A DNA stretch of 39,948 nucleotides from Cytophagales bacterium. GTDB taxonomy: Bacteria; Bacteroidota; Bacteroidia; Cytophagales; CCMP332. The stretch's first letter is position 1. Every line of letters starts with the position of its first letter. The notes under the pieces were generated by a model, which ran no database searches, had not been told where the DNA came from, and saw only the letters and a list, made by a program, of their open reading frames with translations. The position numbers and the translations under genes are program-made. Shown piece by piece: positions 26,432 through 34,794 of the stretch. Location: positions 1 to 39,948 of the forward strand of contig JANQSY010000037.1 in assembly GCA_028279065.1 (NCBI GenBank), read 5' to 3'.

Positions 26432-28697
26432 GTTCCAAATACTTAGGATCAGCTCGCTTTTGGATAAGGTATCGTCCCTTTTCGTTGGAGGTAATAAAGC
26501 TCAGATTAAAAGGAGAAATGACCTTCAAATTCGGATCTAAAAGGTCCCAGCTTTGATCGCGCTTTACAAGAAAATGTTTATTCTCAAGAAATTGGATCTC
26601 TGAGTAAACAATAGAGGTTTTCTGGATTCCCTCAAGGTCAACCAGACCCCGGTATCCGTTTTTTTTGATCACGATCCAACGCCCGTCCTCACTTAGTCGG
26701 GCATCCTCTAGACTCGGGCCGATGATCATTCCTTTTTGTATGTCGAATAGCCCATCTAAACCATCCTTTTGTACCCTCCATATTCCGGAGGAAAGGAATT
26801 CCACTTCCTGATACCGGGGTTGAAGCAGAAATTGTTCATGCTTGTTCAGCAATCCCCAGGAGTCCTTAAGCATAAAGGGGTAAATCCCCTCACTGGGATA
26901 CCTAACCTGCTGATATTGGGTGGAGATCTTTAAGGCACCTTCATATCCCAGGAAGCCCATATTTCCATTGATCCAAACAGGGATCTCTGAGGCCCCACCG
27001 ACCCCTATCGAATCGTACTCCATTGAGGGCTTGATCAGGTATGATCTGGTGTTAATGTCGTAGATCCCCCAGCCCTTTCCTGTTTTCAAATTCACCTTTC
27101 CATTCTCATATTCAGTGGAGATATTTTTTACCCTTTGCGGAATGATCTTTTGGAATTCCTCATCCAAAAGTTGTTTTCCATTGGCGGATACCATTACATA
27201 GCTATGGTCACCATTATTGTGAAGGGATTCTCCCTGGATGATGATACGGGATAAAGAATCCACATCGAGGATCTCAATGGAATTCAAATGCAGAAATACA
27301 ACATGATGTTCATCCAGCGGCCTGAAATAAATGGGGGTAGGCTCAACGATAAGTTCACCCGATCGGTCAAGAAGGCCTTTCACTCCTTTCTTAATACAGT
27401 AAATGAAGCCGAATTCTGTTGGGTAGTATTTGTCATAAATGGAATCATTCCATTGCCGGGTGTAGATATTGAATAATCTGCCACCATTCTTCTCCCTTAC
27501 ATCGATCAGGTTTTCATTTACCTTGTTTACATAGCTTCCCAACTCTGCTATTGGGTTAAGGTCTTTTTTCAAGATCCTCCAATTCTTTCTCGGATCTCGT
27601 ACCATTAAATAATCTTCAGAAATGATCAAGGAATCGAATAGAACTCCGTTATCACCAGGTGATGGGAAATCAAGGAAAATCTCCCTTCGACCCCTATGGT
27701 ATCTGATCCAGTACCCTTTCTCAGGAACCATTTTTTCTCCAAACCTACTGGACTCATTTCGATCCCCTTCAAGTTGATATTCACCGATTCCTGCATTTTC
27801 AAGAACGATCTCCCCCGTACTGAGGAAGTAAGCTGTATCGATCTGCTTTTTCCACTCCTCTTGAAGTTTTTCATCCAGAAGGAACCAGAAGCTTTTTGGA
27901 TTCAGCCTGATCTTATTGATATATGGCAGAAACTTCACCTGCCTATACTCAGGATTGGCCATTAGCTGCCCTTCTTTGTTCAAGACCCCCCAACCTATTT
28001 CGCTTCTTGCAGCCCAGAAATCTTCACTTAATGATGCCAGTTCTAAAAAACCTTCCTTAACCATGGATCCGCTTGCAGGGTCAATAACATCCCAAATCAT
28101 AGAATCCCTTCTTACCCCTACCAGATCGCAACTAAGGGTATTGACATCTGGGAAATAATCCTCCCACACCGGCTGCCCCTTGTTAAGGTTGATCACGTTC
28201 CAGCCATTACCCTTTGAATAGATACCAGCATAATTGCCGGTGAAATGCCTCAAACTGTCAAAGGGCTTCGTTTTAAAACCACTCTGAAGACCTTTTAACA
28301 ACCACTTCCCTTCCTCAAGAACTCCTATTTTATTTTCGGCAGGCGGGAAGAACATTTCACCATGGATACCCTTTGAGTTGCTTAGATGCAACCAGGCCTT
28401 ATTTACCTGAAAAAAGGGATCATCGCTCCAGCCCACATATTGATATTTCGGTTTTAAGACCCATTCTCCCTGTTTATCTATAAGCCCCCAGTTTCCGTAC
28501 ATCTGAACTCTGGCATAACCCTTATTGAAGGGATAGGCCTTATGGAATTTAGGGGTGATCACATAGGACTCGGACCGGTTTACATAGCCATAGGTCCCGT
28601 CGGTATACCTTTTAGGCCTAAGCTCCTGATTGCTCTGACCATAAAGGGATAGATTTATAAGTATCCCCAGTAACAAAAATTGACCCCTTCTAAACAT
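26418..28697 (-). CDS. Secreted WG-repeat protein
   Basis: A protein of 759 residues with a signal peptide (about 1-20, ending LSLYGQ) and roughly 13 WG-type repeats of about 45-60 residues. Clear units read WGLIDKQGEWVLKPKYQYV, WGVLNKEGQLMANPEYRQV and WGLLNKHEQFLLQPRYQEV; others are worn (MGFLGYEGALKISTQY). WG repeats form beta-structures found in many Bacteroidota envelope proteins, and no activity is known. It lies 18 bp behind the permease gene on the same strand, so the two are probably cotranscribed. Its last 14 bp overlap the transglycosylase gene on the other strand. Confidence 0.88.
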   Translation of the reverse strand: MFRRGQFLLLGILINLSLYGQSNQELRPKRYTDGTYGYVNRSESYVITPKFHKAYPFNKGYARVQMYGNWGLIDKQGEWVLKPKYQYVGWSDDPFFQVNKAWLHLSNSKGIHGEMFFPPAENKIGVLEEGKWLLKGLQSGFKTKPFDSLRHFTGNYAGIYSKGNGWNVINLNKGQPVWEDYFPDVNTLSCDLVGVRRDSMIWDVIDPASGSMVKEGFLELASLSEDFWAARSEIGWGVLNKEGQLMANPEYRQVKFLPYINKIRLNPKSFWFLLDEKLQEEWKKQIDTAYFLSTGEIVLENAGIGEYQLEGDRNESSRFGEKMVPEKGYWIRYHRGRREIFLDFPSPGDNGVLFDSLIISEDYLMVRDPRKNWRILKKDLNPIAELGSYVNKVNENLIDVREKNGGRLFNIYTRQWNDSIYDKYYPTEFGFIYCIKKGVKGLLDRSGELIVEPTPIYFRPLDEHHVVFLHLNSIEILDVDSLSRIIIQGESLHNNGDHSYVMVSANGKQLLDEEFQKIIPQRVKNISTEYENGKVNLKTGKGWGIYDINTRSYLIKPSMEYDSIGVGGASEIPVWINGNMGFLGYEGALKISTQYQQVRYPSEGIYPFMLKDSWGLLNKHEQFLLQPRYQEVEFLSSGIWRVQKDGLDGLFDIQKGMIIGPSLEDARLSEDGRWIVIKKNGYRGLVDLEGIQKTSIVYSEIQFLENKHFLVKRDQSWDLLDPNLKVISPFNLSFITSNEKGRYLIQKRADPKYLELRDR

Positions 28698-28715
28698 ATA
28701 TGGAAAATTCCCGGC

Positions 28716-29966
28716 TTAAGACCTGATGGCAATAACCGGATCAAGCCTGGCGGCAAGGGCAGCAGGAACTATTCCGGAGAGTACGCCCACAATAGAAGAT
28801 ACACCCAATCCTAAAACGATATTCTTAAAGCTCAAACCCAACCCCAACGCCCCTGTGGGTAAAAATGTGATCAAATAAACCAGTAAGAGGCCTGCCATTC
28901 CACCAATAAGGCTCAAAAAAAGCGCCTCGAAAAGGAATTCAAAAAGAATAAAAAAGTTCTTAGCCCCCAGTGATTTTTGGATCCCGATAAGGCTGGTCCT
29001 TTCCTTAACGGAGACAAACATGATGTTCGCAATTCCAAAGCCACCGACCAGGATTGAAAAACTACCGATGATCCAACCTCCAATTCCAACTACATCGAAT
29101 ACAGAGGTGATCAAATTGGCTAGCATCTCTGGTCGGTTCAATGCAAAGTTGTCATTGTCCTTGGGTTTCAGTCCTCGCATTGTTCTAAGCGTACCTCTTA
29201 CCTCCGCCTCCAATTGAACCAGACCCATATCCTCTTCATATCCTTTGATCGCGATCCTTGGCTGAGTGCCCCTCATTCTTCCTATATGAATGATCTTGGA
29301 GAATGATTTATAAGGAATATAAACATTGTCATCATTGCTGGGAGCATCAAGAAGGTTCTCGCCTTGCTTCGCAAGAATACCCAGGATGGTGAATTTCCTT
29401 CCCATGACCTTTATCTGCTTGCCAATAGCAGGTCGGTTCCCGAACAGCTCTTCTTTTATGTTCGCTCCAATCAGAGTAACATTTCTTCCATTCTCAACCT
29501 CAAATTCCGCAAAGTATCTGCCTTCTTCAAGGCGCATATCGGAAACCAGGTTATGTTGAAATGAGATCCCCAGCAGGGTCTTATCCTCCACACTGTTGTT
29601 TTCGTATTTAAAAACCTTGCCCCCGTTGACCGCGAAGATCGATACCGCGCTTGCGTTTTGTAGGTTCTTATCCAGCGTTTTAAACTCGTTGTATGTTACA
29701 TATGGACGTTTGAGAAAATCCCACCATGGATCTCCCGGTTTGAACTCATATGGCCATTTCTCGATGTATATAACCTTATCACCTAGAAAGGCAAGGCTTT
29801 CTTTGATGCTTTTTTCCAGGCTGTCCACCACCGTAAAAACCCCGATGATGGCGAAGATCCCAATAGTGACCCCCAGGAGAGAAAGAATGGTCCTTAGAAT
29901 ATTCGATCGCAACGCAGAAAGAGCGAAAAGAAGGCTTTCACCGAGTAACCTGAAAAATATTACCAA
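28716..29966 (-). CDS. MacB/FtsX-family ABC transporter permease
   Basis: A protein of 416 residues. One N-terminal membrane helix (RTILSLLGVTIGIFAIIGVFTVV) is followed by a periplasmic MacB core domain (about residues 50-260) and three C-terminal FtsX helices (GGWIIGSFSILVGGFGIANIMFVSV onward) with the conserved ERTSLIGIQKSLGAKNFFIL loop that contacts the ATPase. Such permeases use ATP hydrolysis in the cytoplasm to do work in the periplasm, for example lipoprotein release or export. Neither its ATPase nor a membrane-fusion partner is adjacent. The start is TTG at 29966: a stop lies two codons upstream, and no ATG precedes the first helix. It diverges from queA across 90 bp. Confidence 0.88.
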   Translation of the reverse strand: MVIFFRLLGESLLFALSALRSNILRTILSLLGVTIGIFAIIGVFTVVDSLEKSIKESLAFLGDKVIYIEKWPYEFKPGDPWWDFLKRPYVTYNEFKTLDKNLQNASAVSIFAVNGGKVFKYENNSVEDKTLLGISFQHNLVSDMRLEEGRYFAEFEVENGRNVTLIGANIKEELFGNRPAIGKQIKVMGRKFTILGILAKQGENLLDAPSNDDNVYIPYKSFSKIIHIGRMRGTQPRIAIKGYEEDMGLVQLEAEVRGTLRTMRGLKPKDNDNFALNRPEMLANLITSVFDVVGIGGWIIGSFSILVGGFGIANIMFVSVKERTSLIGIQKSLGAKNFFILFEFLFEALFLSLIGGMAGLLLVYLITFLPTGALGLGLSFKNIVLGLGVSSIVGVLSGIVPAALAARLDPVIAIRS

Positions 29967-30026
29967 ATCTTACTGATTTACTTGACCTTGGAACGAAGTA
30001 AAATTATTATTTACCCCCCTATTTTA

Positions 30027-30034
30027 TAAATTTG
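30027..30034 (+). promoter_or_regulatory. -7 promoter box of queA
   Basis: TAAATTTG is a perfect match to the Bacteroidota consensus TAnnTTTG, 22 nt upstream of the ATG at 30057, in a 90-bp gap between divergent genes. It is followed by CGGCC. No obvious TTG/TTTG lies at the expected -33 distance. Confidence 0.6.
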
Positions 30035-30056
30035 CGGCCTAAAATTTTTCCCGCCT

Positions 30057-31109
30057 ATGGCAATGAAATTATCCGAATTTCGGTTCGATTTACCCAAGAG
30101 ACTAGTAGCTCAACAACCCACACCCGAAAGAGACGGTGCAAGAATGATGGTGATTGACAGGGAAACCGGAGATATTGAGCACAAAAAATTCAAAGACCTG
30201 ATCGACTATTTCGGAGAAGGCGATGTCCATGTGGTGAACGACACCAAGGTTTTTCCTGCCAGGTTATACGGGAACAAAGAAAAAACCGGAGCCAGGATCG
30301 AGGTCTTCCTATTGCGGGAATTGAATCAGGATGCCCGTCTTTGGGATGTTCTGGTTGACCCGGCCAGAAAGATCCGGGTTGGCAATAAGCTATACTTTGG
30401 AGAGGGAGAATTGGTTGCAGAAGTGATCGATAATACAACATCCAGGGGAAGGACCATAAGGTTTTTATTTGACGGTGGACCCCAGGATTTCTATTCCATG
30501 ATCAATCGTCTTGGGCAAACCCCCCTTCCCAAGTATATCACCAGGGAAGCTGAAGAAAACGATATCGAGCGCTTCCAAACCATCTTCGCGAAAAATACAG
30601 GGGCGGTAGCTGCTCCATCGGCAGGATTGCATTTCACTAAACAGATGGTGAAGCGTCTGGAGTTGAACGGCATAAATATGGTTCCCATTACCATGCATGT
30701 AGGACTCGGAAGCTTTAGGGAAGTGGATGTTGAAGACCTGACCAAGCATAAAATGGATTCGGAAAATTTTGAGGTCCCGGTTGACACCTGTGATGTGGTC
30801 AATAAGGCCATGGAAGACAAGAAAAGGATCTGTGCCATCGGAACCACTACAATGAGAGCGATCGAATCTGCCGTATCAGCTAACAATAAGCTCAAGGAGA
30901 ACAAGGGCTGGACGGATAAATTCATATTCCCTCCTTACGATTTCAAAATTGCTAATGCACTTCTTTGCAATTTTCACGGGCCGGAATCCACTCTTTATAT
31001 GCTTGCTTGCGCTTTTGGGGGATATCAGAATATCACAAAAGCCTACAAGGTTGCCATTAAGGAGAAATATCGCTTCCTCACCTATGGGGATTGTATGCTT
31101 ATCATTTAA
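30057..31109 (+). CDS. queA: S-adenosylmethionine:tRNA ribosyltransferase-isomerase
   Basis: It moves the ribosyl part of SAM onto preQ1 in tRNA to form epoxyqueuosine, the penultimate step of queuosine synthesis. The 350 residues match the full family length: [29 protein letters not shown] at the start, then [16 protein letters not shown], the central [13 protein letters not shown] and [15 protein letters not shown] blocks, and [20 protein letters not shown] with YGDCMLII at the end. In-frame ATGs lie at 30057 and 30063; the second gives the usual MKLSEF start, so the true N-terminus may be two residues shorter. ispD follows within a few bases in the same reading frame, behind a TAA. Confidence 0.95.
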   Translation: MAMKLSEFRFDLPKRLVAQQPTPERDGARMMVIDRETGDIEHKKFKDLIDYFGEGDVHVVNDTKVFPARLYGNKEKTGARIEVFLLRELNQDARLWDVLVDPARKIRVGNKLYFGEGELVAEVIDNTTSRGRTIRFLFDGGPQDFYSMINRLGQTPLPKYITREAEENDIERFQTIFAKNTGAVAAPSAGLHFTKQMVKRLELNGINMVPITMHVGLGSFREVDVEDLTKHKMDSENFEVPVDTCDVVNKAMEDKKRICAIGTTTMRAIESAVSANNKLKENKGWTDKFIFPPYDFKIANALLCNFHGPESTLYMLACAFGGYQNITKAYKVAIKEKYRFLTYGDCMLII

Positions 31110-31112
31110 TCC

Positions 31113-31796
31113 ATCGAGGCGGAAAGCTCAACATATGCCATAATCACTTCAGGGGGGGTAGGCACCCGGCTGGGGCAGGTTGAACCAAAACAGTTCCTAT
31201 CAATTGGTGGCAGGACAATTCTCGGTCTGACCCTTTCAAAATTCAAGGATCTTGATCTAAGCTTGATCATCATTACTTCTCCAAAGGAATGGAAGGAAAG
31301 AACCATGGAGATCGCTGTGCAAGAGATCCCGAACGGGAATTACATGGTAATTGAAGGAGGAGATACCCGGTCGAGATCAGTCCAGAACGCTTTAAAAGTA
31401 CTTAAGGGGCAAAACAGCAAAGGTGTTGTTGCTATCCACGATGGAGTCAGGCCCCTGGTCTCAAAAGATCTTATCAATAAGGCTATTTCGGTCGCCAAAA
31501 GCTCAGGCTCTGCCATTCCCGTCGTAAATCCTGTGGAAACCGTCAGGATCGGTCCGATGGACAAAACTTCAATTCATGATCGGGATGAGGTATTCCTGGT
31601 ACAAACCCCACAGTGCTTTGATCTGGAAAAGCTATACCGGGCTTTCGAAAACCAAAGCGTAGAAGATTTTACAGATGATGCCGGGATCTATGAAGCAGAA
31701 TACTCTGAAATAAAGCTTTTAGAGGGAGAACCTGACAACATCAAGATCACCTACCCAAGGGACCTTAAGGTTCTCGAAGTTCTATTGGATTCTTGA
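31113..31796 (+). CDS. ispD: 2-C-methyl-D-erythritol 4-phosphate cytidylyltransferase, no canonical start codon
   Basis: It joins CTP and MEP to give CDP-ME in the non-mevalonate isoprenoid pathway. Read from 31113 it has 227 residues, the normal family length. YAIITSGGVGTRLGQVEPKQF is the CTP-binding loop with its essential Arg and Lys; VVAIHDGVRPLV, NPVETVR, VFLVQTPQCFDLEKLYRA and TDDAGIYE follow. Between the queA stop (31107-31109) and this loop there is no ATG, GTG or TTG in frame. ATC at 31113 sits where an ATG would be expected and is my best guess; an error or mutation there is equally possible. TTG at 31263 would delete the CTP loop. It overlaps the convergent ABC gene by 15 bp. Confidence 0.88.
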   Translation: MEAESSTYAIITSGGVGTRLGQVEPKQFLSIGGRTILGLTLSKFKDLDLSLIIITSPKEWKERTMEIAVQEIPNGNYMVIEGGDTRSRSVQNALKVLKGQNSKGVVAIHDGVRPLVSKDLINKAISVAKSSGSAIPVVNPVETVRIGPMDKTSIHDRDEVFLVQTPQCFDLEKLYRAFENQSVEDFTDDAGIYEAEYSEIKLLEGEPDNIKITYPRDLKVLEVLLDS

Positions 31797-32513
31797 AAAG
31801 CTCTCCATATACGCCTTAGCAGAACTTAGAAAAGCTGGGTTGAGGTCCGAAAAACCAATCTCTCCATCCTTTATCAGCAATCCGGATCCATTTATTTCAT
31901 TCAGATATTCGATCTCATGAGTTACCAGGATCACGGTACGGCCTTCCTCGACAACCATTTTTTGCAAGCTACTGAAAACGAAAGCCCGGTTGGCAAGATC
32001 CAGATTTAAGGTAGGCTCATCCAAAAAGATCAATGGGGTATCCTGTGCGTATAATTGCGCTAACCATGCCATTTGCCTCTCCCCTCCGGAAACATTGGTG
32101 ATCATGTTTTCAGAAAGATGGGAGATCCCGAATTTCTCAAGAGCTGTTTCAACCATACCCTCATCATCAGAGCTTGGCCCTGAAAAGGGTTTCCTGAACC
32201 TAATCCTTCCAAAAAGGACCAATTCCCTTACGGTCATGTTGATCCCTAGTTCTAATTTCTGTGGAAGATAGGAGGCAATGGACGAAAGGTCCCTGGTAGA
32301 TAGATCCCTAACCGAGCTCTCTCCATAAAAGATATTGCCTTCAAAGGGCATCTCTCCCACAAGAGCCTTGATCAACGAGGACTTCCCGCTTCCATTCTTA
32401 CCCAGAATGGCATAAAAACCATGAGAATCTAAGCTAAAAGAAATTTGATCGAGTACAGGTTTGGATCCGTATCGGATCGAGAGGTCTTTTACTTCAAGGG
32501 GAAAAAACTCCAA
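31782..32513 (-). CDS. ABC transporter ATP-binding protein (FecE/BtuD-like)
   Basis: A nucleotide-binding subunit of 243 residues. Walker A GKNGSGKSS is at about 38-46, the Q-loop lies in YLPQKLELG, the signature is NVSGGERQ, Walker B is LIFLDEPTLNLD, and the switch His lies in VTHEIEY. The pattern LPQKLxLGxxMTVRELVLFGR is typical of iron-siderophore, heme and cobalamin importers, so metal-chelate uptake is the best guess. No permease or binding protein lies next to it, so its partners are elsewhere. It is 3 bp behind the DUF2795 gene. Its last 15 bp overlap ispD. Confidence 0.9.
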   Translation of the reverse strand: MEFFPLEVKDLSIRYGSKPVLDQISFSLDSHGFYAILGKNGSGKSSLIKALVGEMPFEGNIFYGESSVRDLSTRDLSSIASYLPQKLELGINMTVRELVLFGRIRFRKPFSGPSSDDEGMVETALEKFGISHLSENMITNVSGGERQMAWLAQLYAQDTPLIFLDEPTLNLDLANRAFVFSSLQKMVVEEGRTVILVTHEIEYLNEINGSGLLIKDGEIGFSDLNPAFLSSAKAYMESFSRIQ

Positions 32514-32516
32514 GGA

Positions 32517-32738
32517 TCAGTATTCATCTTCATTGAAGAAGAAGTCGTCCTTTGTCGGGTAATCTGGCCAGATCTCTTCGATGCTCTCATAAGGCTGACC
32601 ATCGTCCTCAAGCTCCTGAAGGTTTTCAACCACTTCCATGGGCGCACCGGATCTGATCGAAAAATCGATTAACTCATCCTTGGTGGCTGGCCAGGGAGCA
32701 TCTTCAAGATAGGAAGCGAGCTCGAGGGTCCAATACAT
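32517..32738 (-). CDS. DUF2795 small acidic protein
   Basis: A protein of 73 residues with no signal peptide. MYWTLELASYLEDAPWPATKDELIDFSIR matches the DUF2795 pattern, in which short helices around a PWPATKxELI core are conserved. The C-terminus is very acidic (NEDEY). Similar proteins are widespread in Bacteroidota; the function is unknown. It lies 96 bp behind the DUF349 gene and 3 bp before the ABC ATPase gene. Confidence 0.85.
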   Translation of the reverse strand: MYWTLELASYLEDAPWPATKDELIDFSIRSGAPMEVVENLQELEDDGQPYESIEEIWPDYPTKDDFFFNEDEY

Positions 32739-32834
32739 AACACAAATTGATTTCCAGAAAAATTGGCTGCAAAAATAATTTTTTAACCGTCGGATACAAC
32801 AATATCCTTCAGTTTTTGATGCAAAAAATTAAGA

Positions 32835-34133
32835 TTAATTCATCTCGATTTCCTGGAGGAGGTTTTCCCTGATCCTAATCCTGAATTTTTGATTCCTGAC
32901 CTTGGTTACAAGGGTCTTATCTACATCTTCCCCTTGCTCCGAGGATGCGAGATCAAGGTTTTCCTGGAACAATTTAAGATCGGTTTTTGCCTTGCGGATC
33001 AGATCCCTCATAACAGAGATCTTGAGGATCTTAGCTTCGGAGTCCGGTTTCGATTTGAAATCAGGGAATTTCTTATCCAGATTAATTTCGAGCGTCTTCC
33101 TTTCAAATATGGATGCGATGATCTCTCGAAAACGATTATAGATGGTCTTTACCTCCGGGGCCATTGACCGGCCCGAGCTAAGCCATTTTTCCTGAAGCAA
33201 TTTTGCTGCTTTGACCGCCTCGTCCAGATCCAGATCCTTTAGGGCGTATGCCTGATTGAGGAGCTCTTCTTTCAGCTTCACAACCTCAGGGGATATCATT
33301 CCTCCGCCCCCTCTGGAATCATGCCTTGGGCCTCTCGGACGCTGACCTCTTTTCCGCTGGAAGGTCATATCCTTGAGCTTCTTGTCAAACTTCCTTTGGA
33401 TGGCTGCCCTTACATTGTCGGGAATATCCGGGAGTTTTTTCCACTGCTCATTGATATCATCAATGATCTTCTGCGCCCTTTCATCACTTCGTTCGTTCCT
33501 AATGGCTCCTAGTTTGCCGATCAGTCGATTGTAATGGACGGTGATCTTCTTTAATTCTTCCTTCTGTTTGGCCTGGATCTCTTTTTTCCTTTTGAAGTAC
33601 TCGTCAAGCAGGTCATTGTAGGCCTTTTCAAGCTTCTCCTGCTCTTTTTCTGTAACAGAGCCCGTTCTCAGCCATTTACTCTTGTTTTCCTTTACTTTTT
33701 CCAGGGCATCAAGAACCTGATCATCCGGCACCTTTAAGATCTCCTTCAATTCATCCAGAAATCCCTTTTTCAGGTCAAGATTCCGAACACGATTCTCATT
33801 GATGCTTTTATCCAGGTCCTCCTTAAGGACATCGATCCTTTTGATCAAGGCTTCGAAATCCCCCAGCCCATTATAGGTGGCGAGTTTCTCCTTTAGGTGA
33901 ATGAGTTTCATCAGGTAGGATCCCTTGTTCGTAGCTTCCTTAATGGACGCCTCAATAGAATCTACCTTAGATTCAAAACTTTTAAACCTTTCAATAAAAT
34001 AATCAAGACTCTTTTCGGGATCTTCTCTTACGACCCCAATTTCCAACTCCGGTTGATCAAGGAAAGGATTACGATAAACTTTATCGCCTTTCACATAACC
34101 GAATTGGTTTTCAGCAGTTTTATCTCCAGACAT
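32835..34133 (-). CDS. DUF349 coiled-coil protein
   Basis: A cytoplasmic protein of 432 residues, almost wholly helical and highly charged. After a non-helical N-terminus (GYVKGDKVYRNPF) come repeated DUF349-type units of 70-75 residues with the W-K pattern (LLQEKWLSSGRSMAPEVKTIYNRFREI; IDDINEQWKKLPDIPDNVRAAIQRKF; VKENKSKWLRTGSVTEKEQEKLEKAYN). A basic, Gly-rich linker (RKRGQRPRGPRHDSRGGGG) near residues 265-285 could bind nucleic acid. No enzymatic residues are known for the family. It diverges from the gamma-carbonic anhydrase gene across 127 bp. Confidence 0.85.
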   Translation of the reverse strand: MSGDKTAENQFGYVKGDKVYRNPFLDQPELEIGVVREDPEKSLDYFIERFKSFESKVDSIEASIKEATNKGSYLMKLIHLKEKLATYNGLGDFEALIKRIDVLKEDLDKSINENRVRNLDLKKGFLDELKEILKVPDDQVLDALEKVKENKSKWLRTGSVTEKEQEKLEKAYNDLLDEYFKRKKEIQAKQKEELKKITVHYNRLIGKLGAIRNERSDERAQKIIDDINEQWKKLPDIPDNVRAAIQRKFDKKLKDMTFQRKRGQRPRGPRHDSRGGGGMISPEVVKLKEELLNQAYALKDLDLDEAVKAAKLLQEKWLSSGRSMAPEVKTIYNRFREIIASIFERKTLEINLDKKFPDFKSKPDSEAKILKISVMRDLIRKAKTDLKLFQENLDLASSEQGEDVDKTLVTKVRNQKFRIRIRENLLQEIEMN

Positions 34134-34260
34134 TGTGATACTTAATTTAAGTACAAATGACTCCCTTAGAATTACCCAATTCTAATAGTAACCAGCCACC
34201 AAATTAATCAATGATAAATAAATAACCCCATCTTCGTCCTACCTTTGAGAAAAACGCGAA

Positions 34261-34794
34261 ATGGGCAAAATAATTTCCTTGGAGAGCAAATCTCCCATTC
34301 TGGGCGAAAACTGTTTCCTTGCTGAAGGATCCCTGATTATCGGGGAAGTGAAGACAGGAGATAATTGCTCTTTCTGGTTTAACAGTATTGTAAGAGGAGA
34401 TGTTCATTATATCAATATTGGGCACAATGTAAATGTCCAGGATGGGGCGGTGATCCATTGTACATATAAAAAAGCCCCCACTGAAATTGGAGACAATGTT
34501 TCTATTGGTCATAACGCTATAGTTCATGGCTGCACCATCAAGGACAATGTGTTGATCGGCATGGGCGCCATAGTGATGGATCATGCGGTGATAGAAAGCA
34601 ATTCGATCATTGCGGCAGGGGCCATAGTCCTGGAAAATACCCATGTGGAAAGCGGGTCCATATATGGAGGAGTTCCAGCAAAGAGATTGAAGAGTATAGA
34701 TGAAGGAAATAAGGAAGTGATCGCCCGGACCCCTAAGAATTATATACGATACGCCAATTGGTTTGACCCCAATATCCGGGTTGAAGAAGATTAG
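34261..34794 (+). CDS. Gamma-carbonic anhydrase-like hexapeptide-repeat protein
   Basis: A protein of 177 residues that folds as a left-handed beta-helix. The repeats (ISIGHNAIVHGCTI, VLIGMGAIVMDHAVI, SIIAAGAIVLENTHV) follow the [LIV]-G-x4 rule. The three zinc ligands of gamma-carbonic anhydrases are present at His66, His84 and His89, so a metal site is likely, although many YrdA/PaaY-type relatives lack measurable CO2 hydration activity. A C-terminal helix (KNYIRYANWFDP) packs on the trimer in this family. The gene ends with TTAG overlapping the dnaX stop. Confidence 0.88.
   Translation: MGKIISLESKSPILGENCFLAEGSLIIGEVKTGDNCSFWFNSIVRGDVHYINIGHNVNVQDGAVIHCTYKKAPTEIGDNVSIGHNAIVHGCTIKDNVLIGMGAIVMDHAVIESNSIIAAGAIVLENTHVESGSIYGGVPAKRLKSIDEGNKEVIARTPKNYIRYANWFDPNIRVEED

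Noticed and set aside
31135-31143. ATG just upstream of the ispD CTP-binding loop
   Set aside because: It is in a different frame and reads ATG CCA TAA, so it cannot start ispD.
31263-31796. ispD starting at TTG 31263 (177 residues)
   Set aside because: It would remove the GGxGTRLG CTP-binding loop and its essential Arg and Lys; the conserved sequence clearly extends upstream in the same frame.
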